Below are positions 17,514-26,789 of a stretch of DNA of 58,146 nucleotides, piece after piece. Source of the stretch: an uncultured Muribaculum sp. (GTDB taxonomy: Bacteria; Bacteroidota; Bacteroidia; Bacteroidales; Muribaculaceae); the NCBI GenBank assembly GCA_910589555.1, contig CAJUTE010000012.1, positions 1 through 58,146 of the forward strand, in the 5' to 3' direction. A model generated the notes under the pieces. The model saw nothing but the letters and a program-made list of their open reading frames with translations. It was not told where the DNA came from and ran no database searches. Position 1 is the first letter of the stretch. Every line of letters begins with the position of its first letter. The position numbers and the translations under genes were made by a program.

Positions 17514-18800
17514 TCATTGCGGTCCTGCGACCACAATCACGGGTTTGAACGGGCTGATGTATTTTTCAGCCATTTCACCCAGGAGTGCGGGAGTAAGGGA
17601 GTGTATCGCTTCAACTTGGCGGGCGAAATATCCGTCAGGTATATGTGAGAGCTTTGCCGTGATGTAATAGTCCATCATGTCAAACGGAGTGTCGAGCGAC
17701 GACGCAAGTCCCGACATGAGATGCCGTTGGAGCCGTGTTATTTCCCCTTGTGTGAAGTCGCCTGAAGACAGACGGGCGACCTCCTTGAGAGTCTCGGATA
17801 TCAAGGCGTCAACCGTCGATGGATCCGTGGCGCTTTCGATGCCGATTATTCCCCCCTCAGGATATCCCATGAGGAATGACGCTATTCCATAGGTGAGACC
17901 TTTGTCTTCGCGGATGTTGCTCATCAATCGGCTGCCGAAATATCCTCCGAGCGCCATTACAAGCATTCTCAGGGGTATATAGTCGGGATCGGTTCTCAAT
18001 GGAGCCGGGTAGGTTATTCTTACCGAACTTTGAAGCGCGCCTTCAACTGTTGCTGAGTGACGTTCTTTGGCAGAGTCACATCGGAACGCCTCTATGTTGA
18101 GCGGGGTCTGATGGTCGGTGGCTGTGATTTGTCCGAATGATTTGTTGACGGCGGCGATAAGGTTGTCGTCAATGTGCCCTGACAGGAACAGTTCGAGATT
18201 GCCGCACCCCGGTAGGAAAATCCGGTTATGCCATGAGTGCAGGTCGGTGATAGTGACATTGGCGATCTCCTCGGGGCTATCATACCTTGCCAGCGGATGG
18301 TTGCAACCCATCATCAGCTTGTTGGATAATCGGGATGCTTGGGCTTCGACTTTTTTAGCCATCAGTTCAGCCTGATGGATGCGTCGTTCAAGCACGGTTG
18401 AAAATTCGGGCTCAGGGAGGGCCGGTTCGTAGCACATTGTGGCAAGAAGCGGAATCACCTCCCGCGCTCTTGAATTGAGAGAATAAAGACGCAGGGTGGA
18501 GTAGTGGCAATCGGCTGAAACGCCTATTCTTGCTCCATTGAATTCCAATGTGTCGGAAAATTCCTCGCCTGACATGCCTCCGGCACCTTCTCTCATGAGT
18601 TGCAGTGTGAGATTGGGCACTGAGTATTTGTCGCATTCGGCATTGCCGCCTCTCCACACGGCAGTCAGGTTAAACACTTCTTGTCCGCCTTGATTCATGA
18701 TGTTTGCCACCACGCCGTTGTCGAGCTTTATTCGGCTCACCGGCGGCATTGACAATGTTGAGAAATCTTTGACAGGAGGGGCTATGTTACGGTCGAGCAT
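17514..18800 (-). CDS. M16-family peptidase homologue lacking the zinc motif
   Basis: 428 residues with the two-lobed M16 (insulinase/PqqL) fold: LDNGVVANIMNQGGQEVFNL at the start, the YFGSRLMSNIREDKGLTYGI signature of the second lobe at about 290-310. The HxxEH zinc site expected near residue 66 reads LQLMR, so both histidines and the glutamate are gone. The second M16 gene usually found alongside (the active partner) is not in the window. No signal peptide. It is the last gene of the GT4-LPG_TM-kdsB operon, 5 bases after kdsB. A structural or chaperone-like role is possible. Confidence 0.85.
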   Translation of the reverse strand: MLDRNIAPPVKDFSTLSMPPVSRIKLDNGVVANIMNQGGQEVFNLTAVWRGGNAECDKYSVPNLTLQLMREGAGGMSGEEFSDTLEFNGARIGVSADCHYSTLRLYSLNSRAREVIPLLATMCYEPALPEPEFSTVLERRIHQAELMAKKVEAQASRLSNKLMMGCNHPLARYDSPEEIANVTITDLHSWHNRIFLPGCGNLELFLSGHIDDNLIAAVNKSFGQITATDHQTPLNIEAFRCDSAKERHSATVEGALQSSVRITYPAPLRTDPDYIPLRMLVMALGGYFGSRLMSNIREDKGLTYGIASFLMGYPEGGIIGIESATDPSTVDALISETLKEVARLSSGDFTQGEITRLQRHLMSGLASSLDTPFDMMDYYITAKLSHIPDGYFARQVEAIHSLTPALLGEMAEKYISPFKPVIVVAGPQ

Positions 18801-18805
18801 GATGA

Positions 18806-19561
18806 TTATATTTTACCGGACGACAATAACATGCAGGCGCGTTCGAGATCTTCGGGAGTGTCGATGCCTATAGTGCCGCAGTTGCTGATGCCTACTTTTA
18901 TCTTAAATCCGTTCTGGAGCCATCTCAACTGCTCAAGCGACTCGATCAATTCAAGAGGACTCTGCTGGAGCTGGGTTATTTGTTCCAACGCATCGGCACG
19001 GTAAGCATACATTCCGATGTGGGTGTAGAACTGCACTTTCTTAGCCCATTCTTCTTTTTCGACACCTCTCACGTATGGAATGACGGAACGGCTGAAATAC
19101 ATGGCGAACATATTTTCGTCCATCACCACCTTGGGTGTGTTGGGGTTGAACAGAGCGTCGATGCCAAGCGCGGGATCAAACGGGCGCACGAGGGTGGCTA
19201 TCTGTGTCGACTCGTCGTCGAAGCATTTCATGATCTCTTCAAGTTGTGACGGATTGATGAACGGTTCATCGCCCTGTATGTTTATGATCACGTCGGCATC
19301 CGACGCTATATTCCTATATGCTTCATAGCAACGATCGGTGCCGCTGCGGTGGGTGGGTGAGGTCATTACCACGTTGCCGCCAAACGCTTTCACCGCGTCA
19401 GAGATGCGGTCGTCATCGGTGGCTACCCATACATCGTCAAGGGCTTTTTCAACCTGGCGGTAAACGCGTTCAATCATTGTCATGCCACAGATGTCGGCAA
19501 GTGGCTTTCCCGGAAAACGTGTAGAAGCGTATCGAGCCGGTATAATTCCTGTAAATTTCAT
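18806..19561 (-). CDS. kdsB: CMP-Kdo synthetase
   Basis: A 251-residue cytidylyltransferase that activates Kdo with CTP for LPS core synthesis. The N-terminus IIPARYASTRFPGKPLADI is the nucleotide-binding signature. INIQGDEPFI carries the metal-binding aspartate. It feeds WaaA (1735-2967). It overlaps the preceding membrane-protein gene by 4 bases (ATGA), which indicates translational coupling. Confidence 0.96.
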   Translation of the reverse strand: MKFTGIIPARYASTRFPGKPLADICGMTMIERVYRQVEKALDDVWVATDDDRISDAVKAFGGNVVMTSPTHRSGTDRCYEAYRNIASDADVIINIQGDEPFINPSQLEEIMKCFDDESTQIATLVRPFDPALGIDALFNPNTPKVVMDENMFAMYFSRSVIPYVRGVEKEEWAKKVQFYTHIGMYAYRADALEQITQLQQSPLELIESLEQLRWLQNGFKIKVGISNCGTIGIDTPEDLERACMLLSSGKI

Positions 19562-20631
19562 TTTTGCGTGAGTTTATTTTTGTCGGTGTTTTTTCTTGGC
19601 GCTTTCAGCATTGAAGGCGCAAGGAATACTCCGATTATAAGATATACATAGTAAGTGATTATGCGCCAGAAGAGTGCTATGATAAGCGCTATTCCGGCAT
19701 TGTGGAGCATATCTCCGTAATATTCGGTAAAGAGCCATTCGCTAATTCCGCTTCCGCCGGGAGTGGGGCTCACCATAAGCACCACCCACACCACGAATTG
19801 TCGTCCGAACACCACCAGCTGGTCGGCGGCGGGCACTAATCCTAAGAACAGGGCGTTGACCACCATGAACCGGGAGCTCCATGTAAGGATTGTGGCGGAA
19901 AAAACTCTCAACCACCATTTCGCCGGGCGTGAGCGTAGTTCGCGTGAGGCTGCGACCATGTTATCACCCAACGCAGCCACTGCCGGTTGCCACCGCCGCA
20001 GCCATCGGAATCTGAAGATGAAAATCAATGCGTTTTTTATTCCGTTTGGCTTTACGAAAATGCCTAAGAAGAGCAGAGCGGTCCATGCCACGAGCACACC
20101 GTACACAATCCAGAATACCAGTTTAAGCCCGGTCTCGAATGAATTGTGGCTGAATCCGAATAGCTCATTCTGTGGGATAAACAGCATTATGAACGGACAC
20201 GCCAGCGAGAAAAAGAGTTCGTCGAGGAAAAGAGTCGTGAGCATGAGCGTGGTCGCTCGTCCGAGATTTATGCCTTCGTGATGCAGGAATATCATCCCTA
20301 ACGAAGAACCGCCTACAGCCGAGGGGGTGATAGCCGAAGTGAATTCACACATGAAATTCACCCTCAGCGCCTGCTTCCAGGTTATGTCCTTGTCGGTGAG
20401 CGAGCGGAAACGCCATGTGAGGCCGAAGTCTCTTCCCGCCATGAAGAGCCATGCAAGCGCGATGCAGATGATGACCCGCGAGTCAAAATGTACTGATTTC
20501 CACACTTCGACACTGAATTCATTATGGAAAAGCCATGCGATGACGCAAAGCCCTATGATTACGGGCAGAATCACGCGCCAACGGCTGAAGTCGCCTGAGC
20601 CGGGATTGGATTGAGTGTTAGCGGTTGCCAT
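19558..20631 (-). CDS. LPG-synthase-type membrane protein (UPF0104)
   Basis: 357 residues with about eight transmembrane helices and the family motifs GRDFGLTWRFRSLTDKDITW, EFTSAITPSAVGGSSLGMIF and SPTPGGSGISEWLF. This is the flippase-like domain of lysylphosphatidylglycerol synthases, here without the C-terminal aminoacyl transferase domain, so it cannot make LPG itself. Such stand-alone proteins often sit beside glycosyltransferases and are thought to act in lipid or polyisoprenoid translocation. It overlaps the GT4 gene by 14 bases and kdsB by 4. Confidence 0.85.
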   Translation of the reverse strand: MATANTQSNPGSGDFSRWRVILPVIIGLCVIAWLFHNEFSVEVWKSVHFDSRVIICIALAWLFMAGRDFGLTWRFRSLTDKDITWKQALRVNFMCEFTSAITPSAVGGSSLGMIFLHHEGINLGRATTLMLTTLFLDELFFSLACPFIMLFIPQNELFGFSHNSFETGLKLVFWIVYGVLVAWTALLFLGIFVKPNGIKNALIFIFRFRWLRRWQPAVAALGDNMVAASRELRSRPAKWWLRVFSATILTWSSRFMVVNALFLGLVPAADQLVVFGRQFVVWVVLMVSPTPGGSGISEWLFTEYYGDMLHNAGIALIIALFWRIITYYVYLIIGVFLAPSMLKAPRKNTDKNKLTQK

Positions 20632-21793
20632 AGCGTTCTATTATTTCTTTATATCTCATTGCCACCTCTTCCATTACCTCTTTCCATGAGCGGGTGAGTG
20701 TTGCCGCTGCTCCCTGTCCGGCGGTGAGTATCTTACTGCGGTCATTGCACAGCTCCCTTATTTTTGCGGCATAGCTTTCAGGAGTGTTGTCGCACAGGAA
20801 TCCGTTAAGCCCGTCGGATATGACCTCGGCAGTTGTCGAGCCTTCCAGCACCAGAGCCGGAGTGCCCATCATTGCCGCTTCTCTCACCACGAGGGGGGCA
20901 TTGTCATAAAATGAAGGGAACGGGAAGATGTCGGCGGCAGCATAGCGTTCTTTCAGATCGTTGCGGTCAGATATAATTCCGTGAAGGGTGATCCTGTCCT
21001 CAAGGTTCAGGGTATTGATGAGTGATTTCATTTCGTCTACTGCATAGCCTGTGCCTATGAACGAAGCGCTCACCGGCAGGTCGCGGAGCATTGAAATGGC
21101 TTTGATTATCAGCATCACGCCCTTTTCTTTTATGTGCTGACCCACGAATAGTATATTCAGCTCATCATCCTTTATTCCAAGCCGTTTTCTCGCTTCTTTT
21201 TTCAGCCTGACTATCTCAGTGAAATTGTCAACCTCCATGTCGATGCCGTTGTCCACCACGGTGAGCTTGCCGCGGTAGCCGTATTCTCTCACAGTTTCCT
21301 CCACTTTTTGTTGAGGTATCCACACTTCATCGGCGGCATTGAAAAAATCCATCACGCGTTTCATGATTCTTTTCACCATCCACTCGGGCAGAGAGTGCTC
21401 AAGGTCGGTGCGGTACTTGGAGTGGAACGTGGCGATCAATGGCACGTTGTGGCGGCGTGCGGTATAAACCGCCAGCCTGCCTGATGAAAACGGGCAGTGG
21501 GCGTGAACGAGCTTGAACGGGGTTTTTCTGAGTTTGTGCCATATCATGGGATCCAGCTTGGGATAGCCGTAGCGATATGGCTTTCGTGAAGCGATGGGCA
21601 AGGAGAAGTATCGGTATATGTCGTAAGTGTCGGGCACCTCGGCTTTTTCAGGATTCCAAGGCGTAACCACACACACCTTCTCGCCCATCGATGTGAGCCA
21701 GTGCGCATAGTTTTCGACTGTCAGGGTCACCCCGTCCAAAACCGGTGGAAAACTATCGTTGAATATTCCGTATACCTCCTGGTGCTGCTTCAT
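20618..21793 (-). CDS. Glycosyltransferase family 4
   Basis: 391 residues, GT-B fold, no signal peptide. The N-terminal domain holds NDSFPPVLDGVTLTVENYAH, typical of GT4 enzymes that transfer mannose or glucose to lipid acceptors. The C-terminal domain has LNILFVGQHIKEKGV and the donor-site stretch FYDNAPLVVREAAMMGTPAL, with only one glutamate where many GT4 enzymes have the E-x7-E pair. Its operon with a membrane translocase-like gene and kdsB suggests glycolipid or LPS-core work at the inner membrane (inference). Confidence 0.85.
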   Translation of the reverse strand: MKQHQEVYGIFNDSFPPVLDGVTLTVENYAHWLTSMGEKVCVVTPWNPEKAEVPDTYDIYRYFSLPIASRKPYRYGYPKLDPMIWHKLRKTPFKLVHAHCPFSSGRLAVYTARRHNVPLIATFHSKYRTDLEHSLPEWMVKRIMKRVMDFFNAADEVWIPQQKVEETVREYGYRGKLTVVDNGIDMEVDNFTEIVRLKKEARKRLGIKDDELNILFVGQHIKEKGVMLIIKAISMLRDLPVSASFIGTGYAVDEMKSLINTLNLEDRITLHGIISDRNDLKERYAAADIFPFPSFYDNAPLVVREAAMMGTPALVLEGSTTAEVISDGLNGFLCDNTPESYAAKIRELCNDRSKILTAGQGAAATLTRSWKEVMEEVAMRYKEIIERYGNR

Positions 21794-21815
21794 TCCGGAT
21801 GTGTTAATTTCCCTG

Positions 21816-21823
21816 CAAAATTA
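21816..21823 (-). promoter_or_regulatory. Putative -7 element of the GT4 operon
   Basis: TAATTTTG on the minus strand, 22 bases before the GT4 ATG. No TTG at the -33 distance. Confidence 0.45.
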
Positions 21824-21861
21824 GTGAAAAATTGTCACAAATCCGGGACTTTGCGTATTAT

Positions 21862-23367
21862 TCAGGATTTTATTTCAAGGATGAATCTTGTGCCATGTTT
21901 GAACTCACGGTCTATTGACAGGGTTCCGTTCATTTTCTCAGCCATAAGCGAGCATATAGGGAGTCCGAGTCCATCGCCGGTTGTGAGGTCTTTGATTTCT
22001 GAAAACGGTTTGAATACCGACTCTTGTTTCTCTTCCGGAATGCCGCAACCGGTGTCGGTCACTAAGAATTGCATGGTTTTGGCTCCTCGTTTCTTGAATT
22101 CAAGAGTTATTTTTCCTCCATCAGAAGTGTGGAACGCAGCATTGCCGAGCAGGTGTAGAAGAATCTCTTCCACCGCTTGCGGGTTGAACTTCGCCGACAT
22201 TTTAGGCACATTTGCCGTCAGTGACACTCCGGGTTTGACCTCGGGTTTTACTTTGCTTATTATTGAGTCGCAGAATTTAGTCAGGTTCACCTCTTCGGTG
22301 TCATATTTCTCATCGAGCGAGTTTTCGATGTCAGACAATGCTTGGATGTGGAGAGCGAACTCTTCCAGAGCCTTGACTGCCGGCAGCGACCGGTCGAGCG
22401 TGTTTAACGTCGGCGCCATCTGTTCGGAGATGTTGTGGATGAATTGCGCTTTCAGCTGATTGTGCTCATTGGCGATGGCAAGGTTTTTCTTGGCTTTACG
22501 CGCTGCGGCTATCTGGCGCAGCAGTAGGAGAGCTCCGAAAATGAGAATCGCGGCAAGGATGCCGATAATAACGATAAGGGTCACTATTATTCCGTTTTTC
22601 ACGGAGATGGTGCTCTCTTTGTCGGTTATCGTGGCGTTGGCTTCATCAAGCTGTGCCTTTATATGGTTAAGCTCGTTGTCCTCGCGGATGTTTCTGATTG
22701 AATCGTTCCAATGGTTGTAGCGAGAATAGGCGCGGCTCACCATCTCAGCGTTTTTCAATCGTGTGGCTTGAGCGATCAGTTGCTTGAAGCATTCATCGGC
22801 TTTGTTGTAGTCTTTTTCCGACTCATACAAGGATATGAGTTTGTTTATCGCCGCATCGCCGGTAGCGACTTTCCCGAATGTGTAATTGAAGTTAGCCTCG
22901 TTGTATAGCAGGTCATTGTTGAGTGAACCGTTTCCCGATGCTTTAACTATCGACTTCATGCGGTTGAGCCATTCGGTGGCTTTGGCTCCGTTTTTAAGTT
23001 TCATGTACATAGCCATCCTCTCCTTGGCGGGATAATACATGAGAGTGGCGTTTGACGGATTGGCAGCCTTGGTGTCAAGGAGCATCCTGTCGACTTTTCC
23101 AAGTTGCTCGAAAGCCTCCTTGTAATAGTTTTCCCTGTGGTATAATGCAGCGGCTTTCACCCCTGCGTCGACAGCCTTGTCATACACGCTGTCGGCGGCG
23201 AATTGCGAGAATGCCTGAACAAAATTGTATCTTGCCTGAATGTATTCTTTGTTGTCAAGATGCTTTTGTGCCTGTGACATGAATTTTTCACCACGGCTTT
23301 GAGCAACGATTGTGTTGTTGATGCATAATAATACTGTCAGGAATAGTAGTGAGATAAGTTTCTTCAT
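21862..23367 (-). CDS. TPR sensor protein with histidine-kinase ATPase domain
   Basis: 501 residues. Signal peptide (1-22), a periplasmic region of TPR-like helices (about 25-230), a coiled coil, one transmembrane helix (258-283), and a cytoplasmic HisKA-like dimerisation region and HATPase domain. N-box LLGNAAFHT (around Asn409), G1 DTGCGI (438-443), F-box FKPF and G2 GDGLGLP are intact, so ATP binding is likely. The H-box reads NISEQMAPTLN: Glu315 stands where SHExxxPL kinases have the phospho-accepting histidine; His311 lies four residues earlier. No response regulator gene is adjacent. Divergent from htpG. Confidence 0.85.
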   Translation of the reverse strand: MKKLISLLFLTVLLCINNTIVAQSRGEKFMSQAQKHLDNKEYIQARYNFVQAFSQFAADSVYDKAVDAGVKAAALYHRENYYKEAFEQLGKVDRMLLDTKAANPSNATLMYYPAKERMAMYMKLKNGAKATEWLNRMKSIVKASGNGSLNNDLLYNEANFNYTFGKVATGDAAINKLISLYESEKDYNKADECFKQLIAQATRLKNAEMVSRAYSRYNHWNDSIRNIREDNELNHIKAQLDEANATITDKESTISVKNGIIVTLIVIIGILAAILIFGALLLLRQIAAARKAKKNLAIANEHNQLKAQFIHNISEQMAPTLNTLDRSLPAVKALEEFALHIQALSDIENSLDEKYDTEEVNLTKFCDSIISKVKPEVKPGVSLTANVPKMSAKFNPQAVEEILLHLLGNAAFHTSDGGKITLEFKKRGAKTMQFLVTDTGCGIPEEKQESVFKPFSEIKDLTTGDGLGLPICSLMAEKMNGTLSIDREFKHGTRFILEIKS

Positions 23368-23389
23368 TTTTAGCGGTATAAATTCATTA

Positions 23390-23397
23390 CAAATATA
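23390..23397 (-). promoter_or_regulatory. Putative -7 element of the TPR kinase gene
   Basis: TATATTTG on the minus strand, 23 bases before the ATG; no good -33 element. Confidence 0.4.
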
Positions 23398-23418
23398 AGT
23401 AATTTGCCGTCAAGAGTC

Positions 23419-23449
23419 GATATTGGCAACAATATTTTTTGGCAATATC
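23419..23449. repeat. Inverted repeat in the kinase / htpG spacer
   Basis: GATATTG and CAATATC lie 17 bases apart and the segment also holds TTGGCAA twice. It is upstream of the kinase promoter. It does not match the CIRCE heat-shock element. Possible operator. Confidence 0.35.
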
Positions 23450-23596
23450 ACTCATTTTGGAAAATATCTGCCATGAAATAATCAGAAGGGTTAATTTTGT
23501 CATTGTTTTTAACTTTAATTAGTTTAAAATGTCATTTTTGAGAACTGGCATTTTATTTGCTCTTTGTTATTCATTAAAATATATATTTCTAAAACT

Positions 23597-25651
23597 ATGA
23601 GTAATCAGAAAGGTAAAATTGGGGTAACTACCGAGAATATATTCCCCGTCATTAAGAAATTTCTCTATAGTGACCATGAGATTTTTCTACGTGAGCTTGT
23701 GAGCAACGCCATTGATGCCACCAATAAGTTGAAGACACTTTCTTCTTTCGGTGAATTCAAAGGAGAGCTTGGAGAGATGAACGTAAAGGTTTCGGTTGAT
23801 AAGGATGCCGGCACTCTTACAGTGAGTGACCATGGTATAGGAATGACAGCCGAGGATATTGACAAATACATAAACCAGATCGCGTTCTCAGGCGCTGAAG
23901 AGTTCCTTGCAAAATACAAGGATAAAGCCGAGAGTATAATAGGCCATTTCGGTCTCGGATTCTATTCCGCATTTATGGTGGCTAAGAAAGTTGAGATACG
24001 CACATTGTCATACAAGGATGGCGCCGAAGCAGTGAGCTGGGTGTGCGACGGTTCGCCAGAATATGAGATGACCCCTATCGAAAAGGCTGAGCGAGGCACT
24101 GACATAATACTGTATATCGACGACGAGAACAAGGAGTTCCTTGAACAGTCGCGCATCGACACGCTGTTGAAAAAATATTGCCGATTCCTTCCGGTACCTG
24201 TAGTGTCGGGAAAAGAGCAGGAGTGGAAAGACGGCAAGTATGTGGATACTGACAAGGATAAGATTGTCAATAACACAGAGCCGGCATGGACTAAGAAACC
24301 GGCAGAGTTGACCGATGAGGATTACATGAAGTTCTACCATGAGCTTTATCCCGGACAGGATGATCCCTTGTTCTGGATCCACCTTAATGTGGACTATCCT
24401 TTCACGCTCACAGGTATACTATATTTCCCGAAAATCAAGAATAATATCGATGTCACCCGCAACCGCATACAGCTTTACTGCAACCAAGTGTTTGTGACCG
24501 ACTCGGTCGAGGGAGTAGTGCCTGAATTCATGATGTTGATGCAGGGTGTGATCGACTCTCCCGACATTCCGTTGAATGTGTCGCGAAGCTATTTGCAGAG
24601 CGATACGGCAGTGAAGAAGATTTCCACTTACATAACCCGTAAGGTCGCTGACCGCCTGGAGGAGATATTCAAGAGCAACCGTGAAGACTTTGAGAAGAAG
24701 TGGGATGATATCAAGATATTCATTGAATATGGCATGCTTACTGATGAGAAGTTCTGTGAGCGCGCCATGAAGTTCGTGCTCCTCAAGGATACCGACGGCA
24801 AGTATTACACTCTTGACGAATACAAGACCCTTATCGAGGCTAACCAGACCAACAAGGATGGCGATATAATTTATCTCTACACCACCGACAAGGTTGCGCA
24901 GTACAATTATATCCATAATGCCACCGACAAGGGCTACAGCGTGCTGGTGATGGATGGACAGCTTGACAACCATTTCATCGGTTTATTGGAACAGAAGCTT
25001 CAGAAGTCTCATTTTGTGCGTGTGGATTCTGATATTATCGAGAATCTTATCAGCAAGGATGACAAGAAGGTTGCCGATCTTGACGCTAAACAGCGTAACA
25101 TCATGACCACTCTGTTCAAATCCCAGATTCCGGCTGTGGAGAAGGCTGAGTTCCTTGTTTCTTTTGAAGCGTTGTCATCGACAGCCGCTCCGGTGATGAT
25201 CACACAAAACGAGTATATGCGACGCTTGAAGGATATGGCGGCGATGCAGCCGGGTATGTCATTCTATGGCGAGCTGCCCGACAGCTATAATCTGATTGTG
25301 AACACCGAGCACACATTGATTAAGGAGATCCGCGATGCCGCTGATGCCGCTATCGGTTCAACTGTAGCTCCGGTCAATGAGGAGATAGAGAAAAAGAATG
25401 CCGAGATTACTGCTATTCGTGATGCCGCCAAGGATGGAAAGATGAGCGATGAGGACTCCAAGAAGACTTCCGACCTTGAGGCTGAGGTCAACAAGTTGCG
25501 TGCCGATGAAACTAAAATCATCAGTGACTATGCCGCAGGACAACCTAAGGTTAAACAACTCATTGACTTGGCTCTTTTGGGCAACGGCTTGCTGAAAGGG
25601 CATGACTTGACTCAATTCCTGAATCGTTCCTACGAGCTGCTTGGCAAATGA
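23597..25651 (+). CDS. htpG: Chaperone HtpG (Hsp90)
   Basis: 684 residues from the ATG at 23597; the frame is open 11 codons further upstream, but the start MSNQKGKIGVTTENIFPVIK fits the family. The N-terminal GHKL ATPase domain has ELVSNAIDATNKL, DHGIGM and GHFGLGFYSAFMVA. The middle domain contains the catalytic-loop arginine region NVSRSYLQSD. The C-terminal dimerisation domain includes a Lys/Glu/Asp-rich coiled stretch (about 605-640). ATP-dependent cytoplasmic folding chaperone. Single-gene unit with a hairpin after it (25697-25730). Confidence 0.97.
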   Translation: MSNQKGKIGVTTENIFPVIKKFLYSDHEIFLRELVSNAIDATNKLKTLSSFGEFKGELGEMNVKVSVDKDAGTLTVSDHGIGMTAEDIDKYINQIAFSGAEEFLAKYKDKAESIIGHFGLGFYSAFMVAKKVEIRTLSYKDGAEAVSWVCDGSPEYEMTPIEKAERGTDIILYIDDENKEFLEQSRIDTLLKKYCRFLPVPVVSGKEQEWKDGKYVDTDKDKIVNNTEPAWTKKPAELTDEDYMKFYHELYPGQDDPLFWIHLNVDYPFTLTGILYFPKIKNNIDVTRNRIQLYCNQVFVTDSVEGVVPEFMMLMQGVIDSPDIPLNVSRSYLQSDTAVKKISTYITRKVADRLEEIFKSNREDFEKKWDDIKIFIEYGMLTDEKFCERAMKFVLLKDTDGKYYTLDEYKTLIEANQTNKDGDIIYLYTTDKVAQYNYIHNATDKGYSVLVMDGQLDNHFIGLLEQKLQKSHFVRVDSDIIENLISKDDKKVADLDAKQRNIMTTLFKSQIPAVEKAEFLVSFEALSSTAAPVMITQNEYMRRLKDMAAMQPGMSFYGELPDSYNLIVNTEHTLIKEIRDAADAAIGSTVAPVNEEIEKKNAEITAIRDAAKDGKMSDEDSKKTSDLEAEVNKLRADETKIISDYAAGQPKVKQLIDLALLGNGLLKGHDLTQFLNRSYELLGK

Positions 25652-25696
25652 AATAAACGGTGAGATAATATATAATCTGCCGGAATTATTGAAATG

Positions 25697-25730
25697 GAAG
25701 GGCGTGCTGAAAATATTCGGCATGCCCTTC
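25697..25730 (+). terminator. Terminator of htpG
   Basis: Arms GAAGGGCGTGC and GCATGCCCTTC (one G-T pair) with a 12-base loop, 46 bases after the stop. Only a modest T content follows. Confidence 0.7.
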
Positions 25731-25806
25731 TTCAGTATAATAGTTTTCCTAAATGACGTTAAAAGTGTTCTGAAATGACCTGATATATTGGACGAAAACG
25801 GGATTA

Positions 25807-25821
25807 TTGCTAATTTAGCAA
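25807..25821. repeat. Palindrome TTGCTAA-T-TTAGCAA
   Basis: A perfect 7+1+7 palindrome 78 bases before the metallophosphoesterase start. Likely operator or chance; no regulator is linked. Confidence 0.35.
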
Positions 25822-25898
25822 AACAACGGTGTAATTGGCTTGATAATTCCGATAGTGCGTTAACCGATGGTCATCAACTGCAATGGAAAAAAGATGTT

Positions 25899-26789
25899 AT
25901 GAGATATAAGCTTGCGAAATTAGTAGACGGACTGCTCCTCCTGTTGCTTACGGCGGGGTGTGACGCCTTTGAGTCCCATCCATATTCTACAAAGATAGAG
26001 GGTAAGAGAAATATCAACGCCGTGAATTCTGAGCGGATAGAGAAGATGAATCTCACCACTCCGTTCAAATTTGCATTTATATCCGACACGCAGGGGATGC
26101 TTGACGACACAAATGACGCCATGAAGGCGATAAAGAACATGACCGGCATTCAATTCGTCATTCATGGAGGTGATCAGACAGACTTCGGTGTGATAAAAGA
26201 ATTCATGTGGTGCCGCAATGCCATGGAGCGTTCGGGGCTGCCGTTTGTGGCGGTGATTGGCAATCATGACTGCCTTGGCAATGGCGACGATGTCTTTGCC
26301 TACATATATGGTCCGGAAAATTTTTCATTTAATGCAGGAGGAACGCATTTTGTGTTTCTGAATACCGTGGCTCTCGAATATGACTATTCTCATCCTGTTC
26401 CTGACTTTAATTTCATCGAGGAGGATATAGAGCGGGTCGATTCGTTGAACCGCATATATCCTGACAGCATCACGCACACGGTTGTGTCGATGCACGCTTG
26501 CCCATACGACATACAGTTTAACAACAATGTGGCGAAGCCGTTCAATAATTATATGCTTATGTATCCGGGCATGGGCGAGGATGATGAAGTGATAACTGAC
26601 AGCGCGCATCCTCACAGCGGCAGTAGGGCACGCTCATTTTGCATCTACGGTCACAAGCACAGCTTTTCGATCGATGACATATATGATAACGGGATTTTGT
26701 ACTATCGGTGTCCTGACATAGGGAAACGGTCATTTTTTGTTTTTACGATTACGGATGAAGGCTATGAATTTGAGAAAGTTGATTACTGA
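25899..26789 (+). CDS. Calcineurin-like metallophosphoesterase lipoprotein
   Basis: 296 residues from the ATG at 25899, chosen because it places a lipobox LTAGC (Cys21) after a hydrophobic run; the open frame extends 37 codons upstream. Metal-binding motifs in order: ISDTQ (Gln where most have DxH), GGDQTD, GNHD, SMHACPYD and GHKHS. The protein is therefore an envelope-anchored phosphodiesterase or phosphatase of the Metallophos family; substrate unknown. Its 3' end overlaps the next gene by 35 bases, so the two are co-transcribed. Confidence 0.85.
   Translation: MRYKLAKLVDGLLLLLLTAGCDAFESHPYSTKIEGKRNINAVNSERIEKMNLTTPFKFAFISDTQGMLDDTNDAMKAIKNMTGIQFVIHGGDQTDFGVIKEFMWCRNAMERSGLPFVAVIGNHDCLGNGDDVFAYIYGPENFSFNAGGTHFVFLNTVALEYDYSHPVPDFNFIEEDIERVDSLNRIYPDSITHTVVSMHACPYDIQFNNNVAKPFNNYMLMYPGMGEDDEVITDSAHPHSGSRARSFCIYGHKHSFSIDDIYDNGILYYRCPDIGKRSFFVFTITDEGYEFEKVDY

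Noticed and set aside
19558..20631. Lysylphosphatidylglycerol synthase
   Set aside because: Only the membrane flippase-like domain exists; the aminoacyl transferase domain is missing.
23419..23449. CIRCE heat-shock element upstream of htpG
   Set aside because: The arms are GATATTG/CAATATC, not TTAGCACTC/GAGTGCTAA.
23564..23596. Longer htpG start
   Set aside because: Eleven unrelated residues in an AT-rich leader; MSNQKGKIG is the usual start.
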